Part shown: one piece after another, positions 50,492 to 59,534 of the stretch
How the letters are laid out: every line of letters begins with the position of its first letter
Numbering within the stretch: position 1 is the first letter of the stretch
Assembly (NCBI RefSeq): GCF_900184035.1
Contig: NZ_FXWP01000013.1
Span: forward strand, 248,001 to 312,000
Direction: 5' to 3'
From: Kosakonia pseudosacchari
GTDB taxonomy: Bacteria > Pseudomonadota > Gammaproteobacteria > Enterobacterales > Enterobacteriaceae
DNA: 64,000 nt
Made by a program: the position numbers and the translations under genes
The notes under the pieces: model-generated
What the model was told of the DNA's origin: nothing
Databases searched by the model: none
What the model saw: the letters and a program-made list of their open reading frames with translations, nothing else

Positions 50492-50570
50492 GCGGAATCT
50501 GTCCTGTTGCTATACGATTCACTTCCTTAGCGGAAGTTATAAGGAATGCACCTGGGGTAATGCGTCTCAT
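50484..50570 (-). CDS. uof: Uof, upstream leader ORF coupled to fur
   Basis: 28 codons beginning MRRITPGAFL and ending HD, overlapping the fur start by 8 nt (TGA at 50484-50486, fur ATG at 50489-50491). In E. coli uof translation drives fur translation, and RyhB represses fur by pairing near the uof start. The codon count and the overlap match the E. coli arrangement. The ribosome site is poor. The uof ATG overlaps a TATAAT element, so transcripts starting there would lack the uof start. Confidence 0.8.
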   Translation of the reverse strand: MRRITPGAFLITSAKEVNRIATGQIPHD

Positions 50571-50597
50571 TATAGAACTGCCATGGCTGGATGAAAA
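50569..50597 (-). promoter_or_regulatory. Candidate fur promoter inside uof start
   Basis: TTTTCA (50592-50597) and TATAAT (50569-50574) with a 17-bp spacer on the minus strand. The -10 shares bases with the uof ATG. RNA from this promoter would encode fur but not an intact uof. Confidence 0.6.
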
Positions 50598-50750
50598 CTG
50601 CAAGCCCTCAAGTAAAGTAAGCTTATAAAACGTGGTGTCGCCAGCAAAGTCCTTTACGGCGGCACCCAGTTTAGCAGGGCTCATTGTACAGCGATGGAGA
50701 AAAAAGTTAAAAATTTGTAGCAATTATTTCCATTGCTTTTATCTATTAAT

Positions 50751-50776
50751 ACGGCGTAATCCACAGATTACGCCGT
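50751..50776. other. Strong hairpin after fldA without a U tract
   Basis: Perfect 11-bp stem ACGGCGTAATC (50751-50761) / GATTACGCCGT (50766-50776) with loop CACA, directly after the fldA stop. On the fldA strand it is followed by ATTAATAG rather than T, so it should not terminate well. This allows fldA-uof-fur read-through. Confidence 0.7.
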
Positions 50777-50783
50777 AAAAAAC

Positions 50784-51314
50784 TCAGGCATTAAGGATAT
50801 CGTCCAGGTGCAACTCTTCGCGAACCTGTTTTACCCATTTTTGAACGCGTTCGGAAGTCAGCTCAGGTTGACGGTCTTCGTCAATCGCCAGGCCAACGAA
50901 GTGGTCATCGTCCGCCAGACCTTTAGAGGCTTCAAAATGGTAGCCCGCAGTCGGCCAGTGACCAACAATGGTCGCGCCGCGCGGTTCGATGATATCGCGA
51001 ATGGTGCCCAGCGCATCGCAGAAATATTCCGCGTAATCTTCCTGGTCGCCACAGCCGAACAGCGCAACTAATTTACCGTTAAAGTCGATCTCTTCCAGCG
51101 TCGGGAAAAAGTCATCCCAGTCGCACTGCGCTTCACCATAGTACCAGGTAGGAATGCCGAGCAACAGAATGTCATACCCTTCGATATCTTCTTTGCTGCT
51201 CTTGGCAATGTCATGTACGTCGGCAACGTCTTTACCAAGCTGACTCTGAATCATTTTCGCGATGTTTTCGGTGTTGCCGGTGTCGCTGCCGAAGAAAATG
51301 CCTGTAATTGCCAT
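50784..51314 (-). CDS. fldA: Flavodoxin 1 FldA
   Basis: Essential FMN-binding electron carrier that feeds radical enzymes such as pyruvate formate-lyase activase, IspG/IspH, biotin synthase and methionine synthase. 176 aa. The phosphate loop [12 protein letters not shown] is at the N-terminus, and the aromatic FMN contacts ([12 protein letters not shown] and [12 protein letters not shown]) are intact. The ATG at 51314 gives the conserved [11 protein letters not shown]. Upstream of uof-fur on the same strand. Confidence 0.98.
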   Translation of the reverse strand: MAITGIFFGSDTGNTENIAKMIQSQLGKDVADVHDIAKSSKEDIEGYDILLLGIPTWYYGEAQCDWDDFFPTLEEIDFNGKLVALFGCGDQEDYAEYFCDALGTIRDIIEPRGATIVGHWPTAGYHFEASKGLADDDHFVGLAIDEDRQPELTSERVQKWVKQVREELHLDDILNA

Positions 51315-51477
51315 GAGTAAAATAACCTCTTGAAACTTAATGAGTATGGTGGTGGTGCTACGCCCACAGATAAGGGCAATCATAGCAGAACAGGGAAGCA
51401 CGCGGAAACTGCTATCGCGTCGGACTGCACTGTATGACACATGAAAGTGTTATTTCGATGATGTTTCGGAGGATTCG

Positions 51478-51759
51478 CTAGCCGCGCAATGCCTTCAGCT
51501 GCGCCAGCAGCATCTCTTCGATAAGCTCGCTGCGGCTCATATCACGCGCTTCCGCCAGCTCGTTTAACGCATCGACGGCTTCCACGTTGAGTTTTAATTC
51601 GACACGCTTAAGCCCACGAACTTTATCGCGTTTTAACTGATTGCGTTTGTTGATGCGCAATTGTTCATCGCGCGAGAGCGGGTTTGTCTTCGGCCGTCCC
51701 GGGCGACGCTCATTCGCGAACAGATCTAGTGTCGTACGGTCCGTTTGTTCTTTAGCCAT
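51478..51759 (-). CDS. ybfE: Small ribbon-helix-helix-like protein YbfE
   Basis: 93-aa basic protein; in E. coli YbfE is a LexA-regulated CopG-type protein of unknown role. The C-terminal half (VELKLNVEAVDALNELAEARDMSRSELIEEML) is a typical ribbon-helix-helix. The N-terminal half is Arg/Lys-rich and disordered. I did not find a convincing LexA box in the bases upstream, so SOS control is not confirmed here. Confidence 0.9.
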   Translation of the reverse strand: MAKEQTDRTTLDLFANERRPGRPKTNPLSRDEQLRINKRNQLKRDKVRGLKRVELKLNVEAVDALNELAEARDMSRSELIEEMLLAQLKALRG

Positions 51760-51891
51760 GGTCTAAGCATACTACGGGAAAAACAAGCAATCGGGCGGCG
51801 CGCCCGGGCTGAATAGCGCGCCATCATACATCAGCACAACGGACACGCCAACGACCGGGCGCGTTGAAACGACCAGTCGCCGCCTTTTTAA

Positions 51892-52665
51892 TCAATTTGT
51901 CTTTTCAGCGAGATAGCGACGAATAGCACGCAAAACCGCGTCGGGTTTCTCGGCATGAACCCAATGGCCGGCACCGGCAATCACATGCGCTCGCGCTTGT
52001 GGGAACTGCGCCAGCAGCGTGTCACGGTAGGCTTCAGTGACGTAAGGGGAATTTCCACCGCGAACAAACAGGGCCGGTTTGTTCCAGGCCGGAACCGTTT
52101 CCCAGCCGACAATATGCGGGTATTGCTCCCATAACACCGGCACGTTGAAACGCCACGTGCCGTCGACAAAGGATTTCAGCAGGAACTGAATGACACCTTC
52201 TTCATTTATATGTTCACGCATCAGGGTTGCAGCTTGCTGACGAGTGGATGCTTCTGCATCACTGACCGCGTTGATGGCGGCAAAAATTTCGTCATGCCGG
52301 CGCACCTGGTAATCCACAGGCGCAATATCAATCGCCACCAGTTGATCAATACGCTCCGGCGCGAGCGCTGTTAACGCCATCACGGCTTTACCGCCCATGG
52401 AGTGACCAATAAAGGTCGCTTTGTCGAGCTGATGAGCGTTCAACGTATCCAGCAGATCCTGCGCCATGGCCGGGTAGTTCATTTCTGAAGCGCGGTCTGA
52501 AAGGCCGTGGTTACGCATATCCACTTGCAACACGTCATGATCCTGAACCAGTTCACGGGCGAGCACGCCAAGATTATCAAGGCTACCGAAAAGACCGTGA
52601 ACAAGGACGATCGGAGAATTGTTGTGCGGATGTTGCGCAGTTTGCGCGCGCGTATTCAATTTCAT
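51892..52665 (-). CDS. ybfF: Alpha/beta-hydrolase esterase YbfF
   Basis: 257-aa serine esterase acting on acyl esters; E. coli YbfF hydrolyses palmitoyl-CoA and malonyl-CoA in vitro. The nucleophile Ser89 lies in GHSMGG. The oxyanion-hole motif is HGLFGSLDN, and the late His is in GAGHWVHAEKP. The ATG at 52665 is the conserved start; the longer frame upstream runs into the seqA promoter region. It is divergent from seqA. Confidence 0.95.
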   Translation of the reverse strand: MKLNTRAQTAQHPHNNSPIVLVHGLFGSLDNLGVLARELVQDHDVLQVDMRNHGLSDRASEMNYPAMAQDLLDTLNAHQLDKATFIGHSMGGKAVMALTALAPERIDQLVAIDIAPVDYQVRRHDEIFAAINAVSDAEASTRQQAATLMREHINEEGVIQFLLKSFVDGTWRFNVPVLWEQYPHIVGWETVPAWNKPALFVRGGNSPYVTEAYRDTLLAQFPQARAHVIAGAGHWVHAEKPDAVLRAIRRYLAEKTN

Positions 52666-52847
52666 GGCAAAGTTCTTTTTTTCACTGATTCGGGTTAGGT
52701 TATTATGTTGAACATTCTGCCGCCCGGCCGCAAGGTTAAGAATTACTCTTACTTTTGCCGCCATCCTGGTTTGACGCTATCCGCTGTTGAGATTTCACTT
52801 TATAATCCCAACACTTGTATTCAGATAAGATATCGCACTGGATTAAG

Positions 52848-53402
52848 ATGAAAACGATCGAAGTTGATGATGAGCTCTACAGTTATATTGCTAGCCACAC
52901 GAAGCACATTGGCGAGAGCGCATCCGACATTTTACGGCGCATGTTAAAATTTTCCGCCGTTCCTCAATCATCACAGCCTGCCGCTTCCCTCGCGCCGGTA
53001 AAAGAGACGCGTACTGTCAGCACCGTTGAGGTTAAACCGACAAACACCGCCAAAGACAAAGTCCGTGCCGTGCGCGAGCTGCTTCTGTCTGATGAATACG
53101 CCGAGCAGAAAAAGGCGGTGAATCGTTTCCTGCTGGTGCTGTCTACACTCTACTTACTGGATGAAAAAGGGTTTACGGAATCCACCGAGTCTCTGCATGG
53201 GCGCACCCGCGTATACTTTGCCGCGAACGAGCAAACGCTTTTGCAAAACGGCAATCAAACCAAGCCGAAACAGGTGCCGGACACCCCTTACTGGGTCATC
53301 ACCAACACCAATACGGGTCGTAAATGCAGCATGATCGAGCACATCATGCAATCAATGCAGTTCCCCGCGGAATTGATTGAAAAAGTTTGCGGCACAATTT
53401 AA
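52848..53402 (+). CDS. seqA: Replication initiation inhibitor SeqA
   Basis: Binds hemimethylated GATC sites and sequesters oriC after initiation. 184 aa. The N-terminal multimerisation domain (MKTIEVDDELYSYIASHTKHIGES) is followed by a variable linker (about 38-66) and the C-terminal DNA-binding domain containing NTNTGRKCSMIEHIMQSM. The start is ATG at 52848. A perfect TATAAT lies at 52801-52806 without a clear -35. It precedes pgm by 24 bp. Confidence 0.97.
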   Translation: MKTIEVDDELYSYIASHTKHIGESASDILRRMLKFSAVPQSSQPAASLAPVKETRTVSTVEVKPTNTAKDKVRAVRELLLSDEYAEQKKAVNRFLLVLSTLYLLDEKGFTESTESLHGRTRVYFAANEQTLLQNGNQTKPKQVPDTPYWVITNTNTGRKCSMIEHIMQSMQFPAELIEKVCGTI

Positions 53403-53426
53403 TCCTTGCATTGAAAGGACCAGGCA

Positions 53427-55067
53427 ATGGCTAACCATCCGCGTGCGGGGCAACCTGCACAACAGGGCGATTTGATCAACGTCGCTCAGCTTACTGCGCA
53501 GTATTACGTGCTGAAACCGGAAGTCGGAAATTCAGAACATGCGGTGAAGTTCGGAACATCCGGTCACCGTGGCAGCGCAGGTCGCCACAGCTTCAACGAG
53601 CAACATATCCTCGCCATCGCTCAGGCTATCGCCGAAGAGCGTGCGAAAAACGGTATTACCGGCCCGTGCTATGTGGGTAAAGATACCCACGCGCTGTCTG
53701 AACCGGCGTTTATCTCTGTGCTGGAAGTGCTGGCAGCCAACGGTGTGGACATTATCGTGCAGGAAAATAACGGCTTCACGCCGACGCCTGCCATCTCAAA
53801 CGCTATCCTGGTTCACAACAAAAACGGCGGCGCGCAGGCTGACGGTATCGTTATTACGCCATCACATAACCCACCGGAAGATGGTGGGATCAAATACAAC
53901 CCGCCGAACGGCGGCCCGGCGGACACCAACGTCACCAAAGTGGTGGAAGATCGCGCTAACGCACTGCTGGCAGACGGTCTGAAAGGCGTAAAACGCATTA
54001 CGCTGGATGCCGCGCTGGCGTCCGGTCATGTGACGGAAAAAGATCTGGTACAGCCGTTTATTGAAGGGCTGGCGGATATCGTCGATATGGCGGCTATCCA
54101 GAAAGCGGGTCTGAAACTGGGCGTTGACCCGCTGGGTGGCTCCGGTATTGAGTACTGGAAACGCATTGCTGAGCACTACAAGCTGGATTTGACCATCGTT
54201 AACGATCAGGTCGATCAGACGTTCCGCTTTATGCATCTCGATAAAGATGGCGTTATCCGTATGGATTGCTCCTCCGAGTGCGCCATGGCGGGCTTGCTGG
54301 CGCTGCGTGACAAGTTCGATCTGGCCTTCGCCAACGATCCGGACTACGACCGTCACGGCATTGTAACGCCGGCTGGCCTGATGAACCCGAACCACTACCT
54401 GGCGGTTGCCATCAACTACCTGTTCCAGCACCGTCCGCAGTGGGGCAAAGATGTTGCCGTCGGTAAAACGCTGGTTTCCTCGGCGATGATCGACCGGGTG
54501 GTGAATGACCTGGGCCGCAAGCTGGTGGAAGTGCCGGTTGGCTTTAAATGGTTTGTCGATGGTCTGCATGATGGCAGCTTCGGCTTCGGCGGCGAAGAGA
54601 GCGCGGGGGCTTCGTTCCTGCGTTTCGACGGCACACCATGGTCTACTGATAAAGATGGCATCATTATGTGCCTGCTGGCTGCGGAAATCACCGCCGTCAC
54701 CGGGAAAAACCCGCAGCAGCACTACGATGAGCTGGCAGAGCGTTTCGGCGCGCCGAGTTATAACCGTTTGCAGGCTTCCGCTTCGTCCGCGCAGAAAGCC
54801 GCACTGTCTAAACTTTCCCCGGAAATGGTTAGCGCCAGCACACTGGCAGGCGATCCGATTACCGCGCGTTTGACCGCCGCACCGGGTAATGGCGCGTCGA
54901 TTGGCGGGCTGAAAGTGATGACCGATAACGGCTGGTTTGCCGCGCGTCCGTCAGGAACGGAAGACGCCTACAAAATCTACTGTGAAAGCTTCCTCGGTGC
55001 TGAACACCGTAAGCAGATCGAAAAAGAAGCGGTAGAGATTGTCAGCGAAGTGCTGAAAAACGCGTAA
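53427..55067 (+). CDS. pgm: Phosphoglucomutase Pgm
   Basis: Interconverts glucose-1-P and glucose-6-P, linking glycolysis to UDP-glucose, glycogen and LPS core. 546 aa. The phosphoserine Ser146 lies in TPSHNPP, the metal loop is DPDYDRHG and the sugar-phosphate site [16 protein letters not shown] is at residues 43-50. Probably cotranscribed with seqA. Confidence 0.98.
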   Translation: MANHPRAGQPAQQGDLINVAQLTAQYYVLKPEVGNSEHAVKFGTSGHRGSAGRHSFNEQHILAIAQAIAEERAKNGITGPCYVGKDTHALSEPAFISVLEVLAANGVDIIVQENNGFTPTPAISNAILVHNKNGGAQADGIVITPSHNPPEDGGIKYNPPNGGPADTNVTKVVEDRANALLADGLKGVKRITLDAALASGHVTEKDLVQPFIEGLADIVDMAAIQKAGLKLGVDPLGGSGIEYWKRIAEHYKLDLTIVNDQVDQTFRFMHLDKDGVIRMDCSSECAMAGLLALRDKFDLAFANDPDYDRHGIVTPAGLMNPNHYLAVAINYLFQHRPQWGKDVAVGKTLVSSAMIDRVVNDLGRKLVEVPVGFKWFVDGLHDGSFGFGGEESAGASFLRFDGTPWSTDKDGIIMCLLAAEITAVTGKNPQQHYDELAERFGAPSYNRLQASASSAQKAALSKLSPEMVSASTLAGDPITARLTAAPGNGASIGGLKVMTDNGWFAARPSGTEDAYKIYCESFLGAEHRKQIEKEAVEIVSEVLKNA

Positions 55068-55073
55068 TCACTG

Positions 55074-55106
55074 AAAAGAAAAGGCTCCCTCGGGAGCCTT
55101 TTTACT
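55074..55106. terminator. Bidirectional terminator between pgm and the EamA gene
   Basis: Stem AAGGCTCCC (55081-55089) / GGGAGCCTT (55092-55100) with a 2-nt loop, an A-rich left flank and T run on the right. It serves the two convergent genes. Confidence 0.9.
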
Positions 55107-55118
55107 GCCTGTTAGCGA

Positions 55119-55547
55119 TTACCCCAGCGCCACCATCAGCGCCCCGGCGGTGATCAGCGCCACTCCCGCGCCGGAAATCAGAGAAACCTTCTCGCCAAAC
55201 AGCACCACCGCCAGAATCACCGCAAACACTACGCTGAGCTTATCAATCGGCGCCACGCGCGACACATTCCCGCTTTTGATCGCCATAAAGTAGAACAGCC
55301 ACGACAGCGCACCCGCTACGCCGCTTAGCACCACAAACAGCAGCGCTTTTTTGTCGGCGAAAACCGTCGAAATCAGCGACAGCTTGCCCTGAACCACTAC
55401 CACGCCAGCCAGGAAAATTGCCATCACCACTGCGCGGATTGCGGTAGCGGTATTGGCATCAAGATGTTGTAAACCGATTTTGCCGAAAATGGCCACCAGC
55501 GCAGCGGTTAGCGCCGACAACAAGGCATAAATTAACCAGGCACTCAT
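55119..55547 (-). CDS. Single-repeat EamA/DMT-family membrane protein
   Basis: 142 aa with about five hydrophobic helices covering one EamA repeat, half of a normal ten-helix drug/metabolite transporter. Such half-size members are thought to work as dimers. The family pattern ends in a helix preceded by LAVVLFGEKVSLISGAGVALI. The strong ribosome site GGAGGGGAA precedes the ATG. Substrate is unknown. It sits where E. coli has potE-speF, between pgm and kdpE, and is the last gene on the kdp strand, 33 bp after kdpE. Confidence 0.88.
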   Translation of the reverse strand: MSAWLIYALLSALTAALVAIFGKIGLQHLDANTATAIRAVVMAIFLAGVVVVQGKLSLISTVFADKKALLFVVLSGVAGALSWLFYFMAIKSGNVSRVAPIDKLSVVFAVILAVVLFGEKVSLISGAGVALITAGALMVALG

Positions 55548-55580
55548 GATTCCCCTCCCAAAAATCAGAAGGATACGCCG

Positions 55581-56258
55581 TCAGAGCATAAACCGGTAGC
55601 CGATACCTGTTTCCGTCAGTAAATGGCGAGGACGCGCCGGATCGACTTCCAGCTTTTGCCGTAAATGCCCCATATAAATACGCAGATAATGGCTGTGTTC
55701 CACGGCGTTTGGTCCCCAGACCTGGCTAAGCAGCTGGCGCTGCGTCAGGACTTTCCCGTGGTTATTGAGCAGCACCGCCAGCAGGCGAAACTCAATCGGT
55801 GTGAGATGCAGTTCTTCTTCACCGCGTTGAATGCGGCGGTTAGCCAGATCGACGCGGATATCAGAAAAGGTGACCACCGGCTCATCGGGTGTGGCGGCGG
55901 CATGGCGGCGCAGCGCGACGCGCAGGCGCGCCTGCAATTCGCCAATGCCAAACGGTTTGCTGAGATAATCATCGGCACCCGCATCCAGCGCGGCGATTTT
56001 GTCGCTCTCTTCTGCGCGCGCAGAGAGCACAATCACCGGCATCTTGCTCCACTGGCGCAGATCACGGATAAAGTCGAGCCCGTCGCCGTCCGGCAGCCCT
56101 AAATCAAGGATCACCAGATCCGGTTTGCGGGTGGCGGCTTCAATTAGCCCGCGCTGAAGTGTCTCTGCTTCATGGACGCGCAGCCCTTCGGCTTCCAGCG
56201 CGGTACGCAGAAAACGGCGGATAGCTTGTTCATCTTCAACAATCAGAACGTTGATCAC
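55581..56258 (-). CDS. kdpE: Potassium-responsive response regulator KdpE
   Basis: OmpR/PhoB-family regulator that activates kdpFABC under potassium limitation. 225 aa. The phospho-acceptor Asp52 lies in VILDLGLPDGDG, with Asp9 and Lys101-type residues of the receiver in place. The C-terminal winged helix ends GIGYRF. It overlaps kdpD by 4 bp. Its candidate binding site is upstream of kdpF at 63453-63472. Confidence 0.97.
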   Translation of the reverse strand: MINVLIVEDEQAIRRFLRTALEAEGLRVHEAETLQRGLIEAATRKPDLVILDLGLPDGDGLDFIRDLRQWSKMPVIVLSARAEESDKIAALDAGADDYLSKPFGIGELQARLRVALRRHAAATPDEPVVTFSDIRVDLANRRIQRGEEELHLTPIEFRLLAVLLNNHGKVLTQRQLLSQVWGPNAVEHSHYLRIYMGHLRQKLEVDPARPRHLLTETGIGYRFML

Positions 56259-58942
56259 AGATCCTCAGGTAATTCATCCAGTTGCGGCGGTGTTTCCCGT
56301 GGAAGTGTAACACAAAACAGCGCGCCGCCTTGTGGGCGGTTGCGGGCGGCGATGGTGCCGCCATGCACCTCGACAATCGCCTGGCAAATCGCCAGCCCCA
56401 GCCCAACGCCGGGAATGGCTGACTCTTTGGTCCCGCGGGCGAATTTATCGAAAATCGCCGCTTCCTGGCCCGCAGGGATCCCCGGTCCGTTATCCCACAC
56501 ATTCAGCGTTAACTGGTCCGGCGTGCTGTGCGCGGTAATCCCAATTTCGGCGCGATGCCCGGCATATTTCACCGCATTTTCCAGCAGATTAATCAGTACG
56601 CGCTCAAACAACGGGCCGTCAACATGCACCAGCATCAGCGGGTCGGGCAGGTCGAGCGCAATATGCTGGCCGCCAAGCCCTGGCTCCAGCGTTCGCAACG
56701 CACTGCCAATCACCTCTTCAAGCGTCAGCCACTCTTTTTTCAGGTTAAAGCCGCCAGACTGGATGCGCGCCATATCCAGCAAATTATTCACCAGTCGCGT
56801 AGTGTTCAGCACATGCTGGCGAATTTCGTTGGCTTGCGGCGCATGTGCTGACCCTTCGCTGGCCAGATCCAGCGTGAGGATCTCCGCCTGACCAAACAGC
56901 ACGGTCAGCGGCGTGCGCAGATCGTGGGACAGCGCCGCCAGCAGCGAGTTGCGAATGCTTTCGCGCTCGCTGGCCAGCCGCGCCTGTTCTTCGCTGGTGG
57001 CTAATGCCTGGCGTTCCAGCGCGCTGGCGACCAGCAGGGTGAAGGTTTCCAGCAGGCGCTGTTGTTCCGGGATCATTAACTGGCGCAGATTCGCCGGTTC
57101 AACAATCAACAATCCATGGGTTTTTTGATCGCTTTTTAGCGGCAAAATTTGATACGGCACGCCGGGCAGCGTATCGGTGCCCGCGCCTGCCGGCTGGCCT
57201 TTATCAAAACTCCAGCGGGCGATGGCGTCATCCCACGGCGTCATCCCGTGCGTCTGCGTCACAGCCGCCAACTGACCGTGGCTGTCCGGCAGCAGCAGTT
57301 TGCTGCGCGCATTAAAAGTGGAGTGGATAAAGGTTTCGCTGGTCGCGGCGATATCCTGATTGCTACGTCCAACCGCCAGCGCTTTTGACATCTCATACAG
57401 ATGGCGGGTGCGCTGCTCCCGGTAGCGCGCCACCCGCGCCTGATAACGCACACCGGCCGTCAGGTTACCAATCACCAGGCCTACCGTCAGCATTACGCCA
57501 AACGTCAGCAGGTATTGCACATCGGAAACCGCCAGCGTACCGCGCGGGGCGATAAAAAAGAGATCAAAACTGACAACGTTAATCACCGTGGCGAAAGCGG
57601 AGGGCCAGCGGCCAAAAAATAGCGCCACCAGCACCACGCCAAGCAGATAGATCATCACCAGGTTGGCGGCATCAAATGCCGTCAGCCACTGCATGGCAAT
57701 CAGGGTAATGGCGGCACAAAGCGCAAGCGCTACGACGCAGCCTTTCAGTTGCACACGAAAGCGATCCATAAACGGGCGAATATCCCCGGCGCGGGCGGGC
57801 AGGGGAGTCGGCGCGTCTTCCAGCGCGATAATCACCAGATCGAGATCCGGCGCGCGTCTGGCGAGCTTATCGGCAAAGGATTCCCGGCTCCACCACTGGC
57901 GTTTATTGCGTCTGCCAATCAGAATCTTGCCGAGATTATGCTCGCGCGCGTAACGCAAAATGGCGCGGTCTTCCGCCGGATCGGAAAGGGTGGCGGTTTC
58001 TGCGCCCAGCTCCTGCGCCAGGCGCAGTGAACTTAAAATCGCCCGCCGCTGCGGTTCCGGCAGTTTATGCAACGTTGGGGTTTCGACATACACCGCATGC
58101 CAGGCGCTGCCGAGCTTAGCCGCCAGGCGTGCGGCAGTGCGGATCAGTTTCTCATTGCCGGCACCGTGGCCGACGCAAAGCAAAATCGCATCGCGCGTGT
58201 GCCAGACTTTTTCTTCGCCCTGGCGATCGCGCCAGGCGCGCATTTGGTCATCCACGCGATCGGCTGTGCGGCGCAGCGCCAGTTCGCGCAGGGCAATCAG
58301 GTTGCCTTTACGAAAGAAGTGTTCAATCGCGCGTTCCGCCTGACCGCCAATATAGACTTTGCCTTCGTGCAGACGCTGGCGCAGGTCATCCGGCGGTAAA
58401 TCCACCAGCACCACTTCATCGGCGCTGTCAAAGAAAGGGTCCGGCACCGTTTCGCGCACCTGAATCCCGGTTACGCCGCTGACCACATCGTTGAGGCTTT
58501 CAAGGTGCTGAACGTTGACGGTGGTAAAAACATCAATCCCTGCTTCCAGCAGCTCTTCGACATCCTGCCAGCGTTTCGGGTGGCGCGAGCCGGGCGCGTT
58601 ACTGTGCGCCAGTTCGTCCATCAAAATAAGCGCCGGACGCCGCGCAAGGGCGGCGTCCAGATCAAATTCCTGAATTAAGCGTCCGCGATGATGAATACGC
58701 CGGGCGGGCTGCGTTGCCAGCCCCTCCAGCAATGCGGCAGTCTCTTTTCGACCGTGGGTTTCAACGACGCCAATCAGAATATCCAGCCCTTGCGCCCGCA
58801 GCCGCTGTGCTTCCTGCAGCATCGCAAAGGTTTTCCCCACCCCGGCGCAGGCGCCAAAAAAGACTTTCAGCTTGCCCCGGTGCGCGGTGGCGGCATGCTC
58901 CAGCAGGCGGTCGGGATTGGGGCGCAAAGGCTCATCAGTCAT
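56255..58942 (-). CDS. kdpD: Potassium sensor histidine kinase KdpD
   Basis: 895-aa membrane sensor. The N-terminal KdpD domain carries Walker A (GACAGVGKT), followed by a universal-stress-like domain (about 250-370), four closely spaced helices (about 400-500), a GAF-like region, and the kinase core with the phospho-His in LSHDLRTPL and ATP-binding N, G1 and G2 boxes (NLLENAVKYA, DNGPGIP, GLGLAI). It follows kdpC by 3 bp. Confidence 0.97.
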   Translation of the reverse strand: MTDEPLRPNPDRLLEHAATAHRGKLKVFFGACAGVGKTFAMLQEAQRLRAQGLDILIGVVETHGRKETAALLEGLATQPARRIHHRGRLIQEFDLDAALARRPALILMDELAHSNAPGSRHPKRWQDVEELLEAGIDVFTTVNVQHLESLNDVVSGVTGIQVRETVPDPFFDSADEVVLVDLPPDDLRQRLHEGKVYIGGQAERAIEHFFRKGNLIALRELALRRTADRVDDQMRAWRDRQGEEKVWHTRDAILLCVGHGAGNEKLIRTAARLAAKLGSAWHAVYVETPTLHKLPEPQRRAILSSLRLAQELGAETATLSDPAEDRAILRYAREHNLGKILIGRRNKRQWWSRESFADKLARRAPDLDLVIIALEDAPTPLPARAGDIRPFMDRFRVQLKGCVVALALCAAITLIAMQWLTAFDAANLVMIYLLGVVLVALFFGRWPSAFATVINVVSFDLFFIAPRGTLAVSDVQYLLTFGVMLTVGLVIGNLTAGVRYQARVARYREQRTRHLYEMSKALAVGRSNQDIAATSETFIHSTFNARSKLLLPDSHGQLAAVTQTHGMTPWDDAIARWSFDKGQPAGAGTDTLPGVPYQILPLKSDQKTHGLLIVEPANLRQLMIPEQQRLLETFTLLVASALERQALATSEEQARLASERESIRNSLLAALSHDLRTPLTVLFGQAEILTLDLASEGSAHAPQANEIRQHVLNTTRLVNNLLDMARIQSGGFNLKKEWLTLEEVIGSALRTLEPGLGGQHIALDLPDPLMLVHVDGPLFERVLINLLENAVKYAGHRAEIGITAHSTPDQLTLNVWDNGPGIPAGQEAAIFDKFARGTKESAIPGVGLGLAICQAIVEVHGGTIAARNRPQGGALFCVTLPRETPPQLDELPEDL

Positions 58943-58945
58943 GCT

Positions 58946-59521
58946 TTATTTGTCCTTGAGCGCATCCAGCGCCAGATTAAGTTCCACCACATTCACCACC
59001 GGTTGGCCGATAAAATTCACCAGCGGTGTTGAGGTATGCTCTGCCACCAGTTTCGCCACCACCTGCACCGGAAGGTTACGCGCCTGCGCCACCCGTGGGA
59101 TCTGCCATTCAGCGGCCTGCGGAGATAACTGCCCGTCAAGGCCGCTGGCCGAGGTGGTAATGAGTTCTACCGGAACATGCGTATCCGCTTGCGGGTTATC
59201 GGCCCGCAGTTGCGCGACGCGCTGCGCCACTTCTTTATCCAGCTCGGGGTTGCTACCCGCCAGGTTACTGCCGCCAGACGCCATAGGATTATAAGGCGCG
59301 TCCGCCGTGGCGGAAGGGCGACCATGAAAATATCCCGGTTGGGTAAAATCCTGGCCTAACAGGCGTGAACCACGCACGTTGTCACCTTCACGAATAAGTG
59401 AGCCGTTGGCCTGATCGTGAAACCACCATTGCCCCAGCGCGGTGGTAAGCAGCGGGTAAAGCCCGCCGGTAATCAGGGTAAAGAGTATCAAAAGCAGAAA
59501 TGCGGGACGTAATAAAGCCAT
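58946..59521 (-). CDS. kdpC: Potassium-transporting ATPase subunit KdpC
   Basis: Single-span subunit of the KdpFABC complex that stabilises KdpA-KdpB coupling. 191 aa: a hydrophobic helix (about 8-28) then a periplasmic domain with GREGD- and [14 protein letters not shown]-type motifs. The ATG at 59521 with a GAGG ribosome site fits the family start; the longer upstream frame lies inside kdpB. Confidence 0.97.
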   Translation of the reverse strand: MALLRPAFLLLILFTLITGGLYPLLTTALGQWWFHDQANGSLIREGDNVRGSRLLGQDFTQPGYFHGRPSATADAPYNPMASGGSNLAGSNPELDKEVAQRVAQLRADNPQADTHVPVELITTSASGLDGQLSPQAAEWQIPRVAQARNLPVQVVAKLVAEHTSTPLVNFIGQPVVNVVELNLALDALKDK

Positions 59522-59534
59522 TTTTAACTTCCTC

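Noticed and set aside
51760-51891. LexA box upstream of ybfE
   Set aside because: No CTGT-N8-ACAG-like palindrome in the gap; SOS control in relatives is not evidence for this strain.
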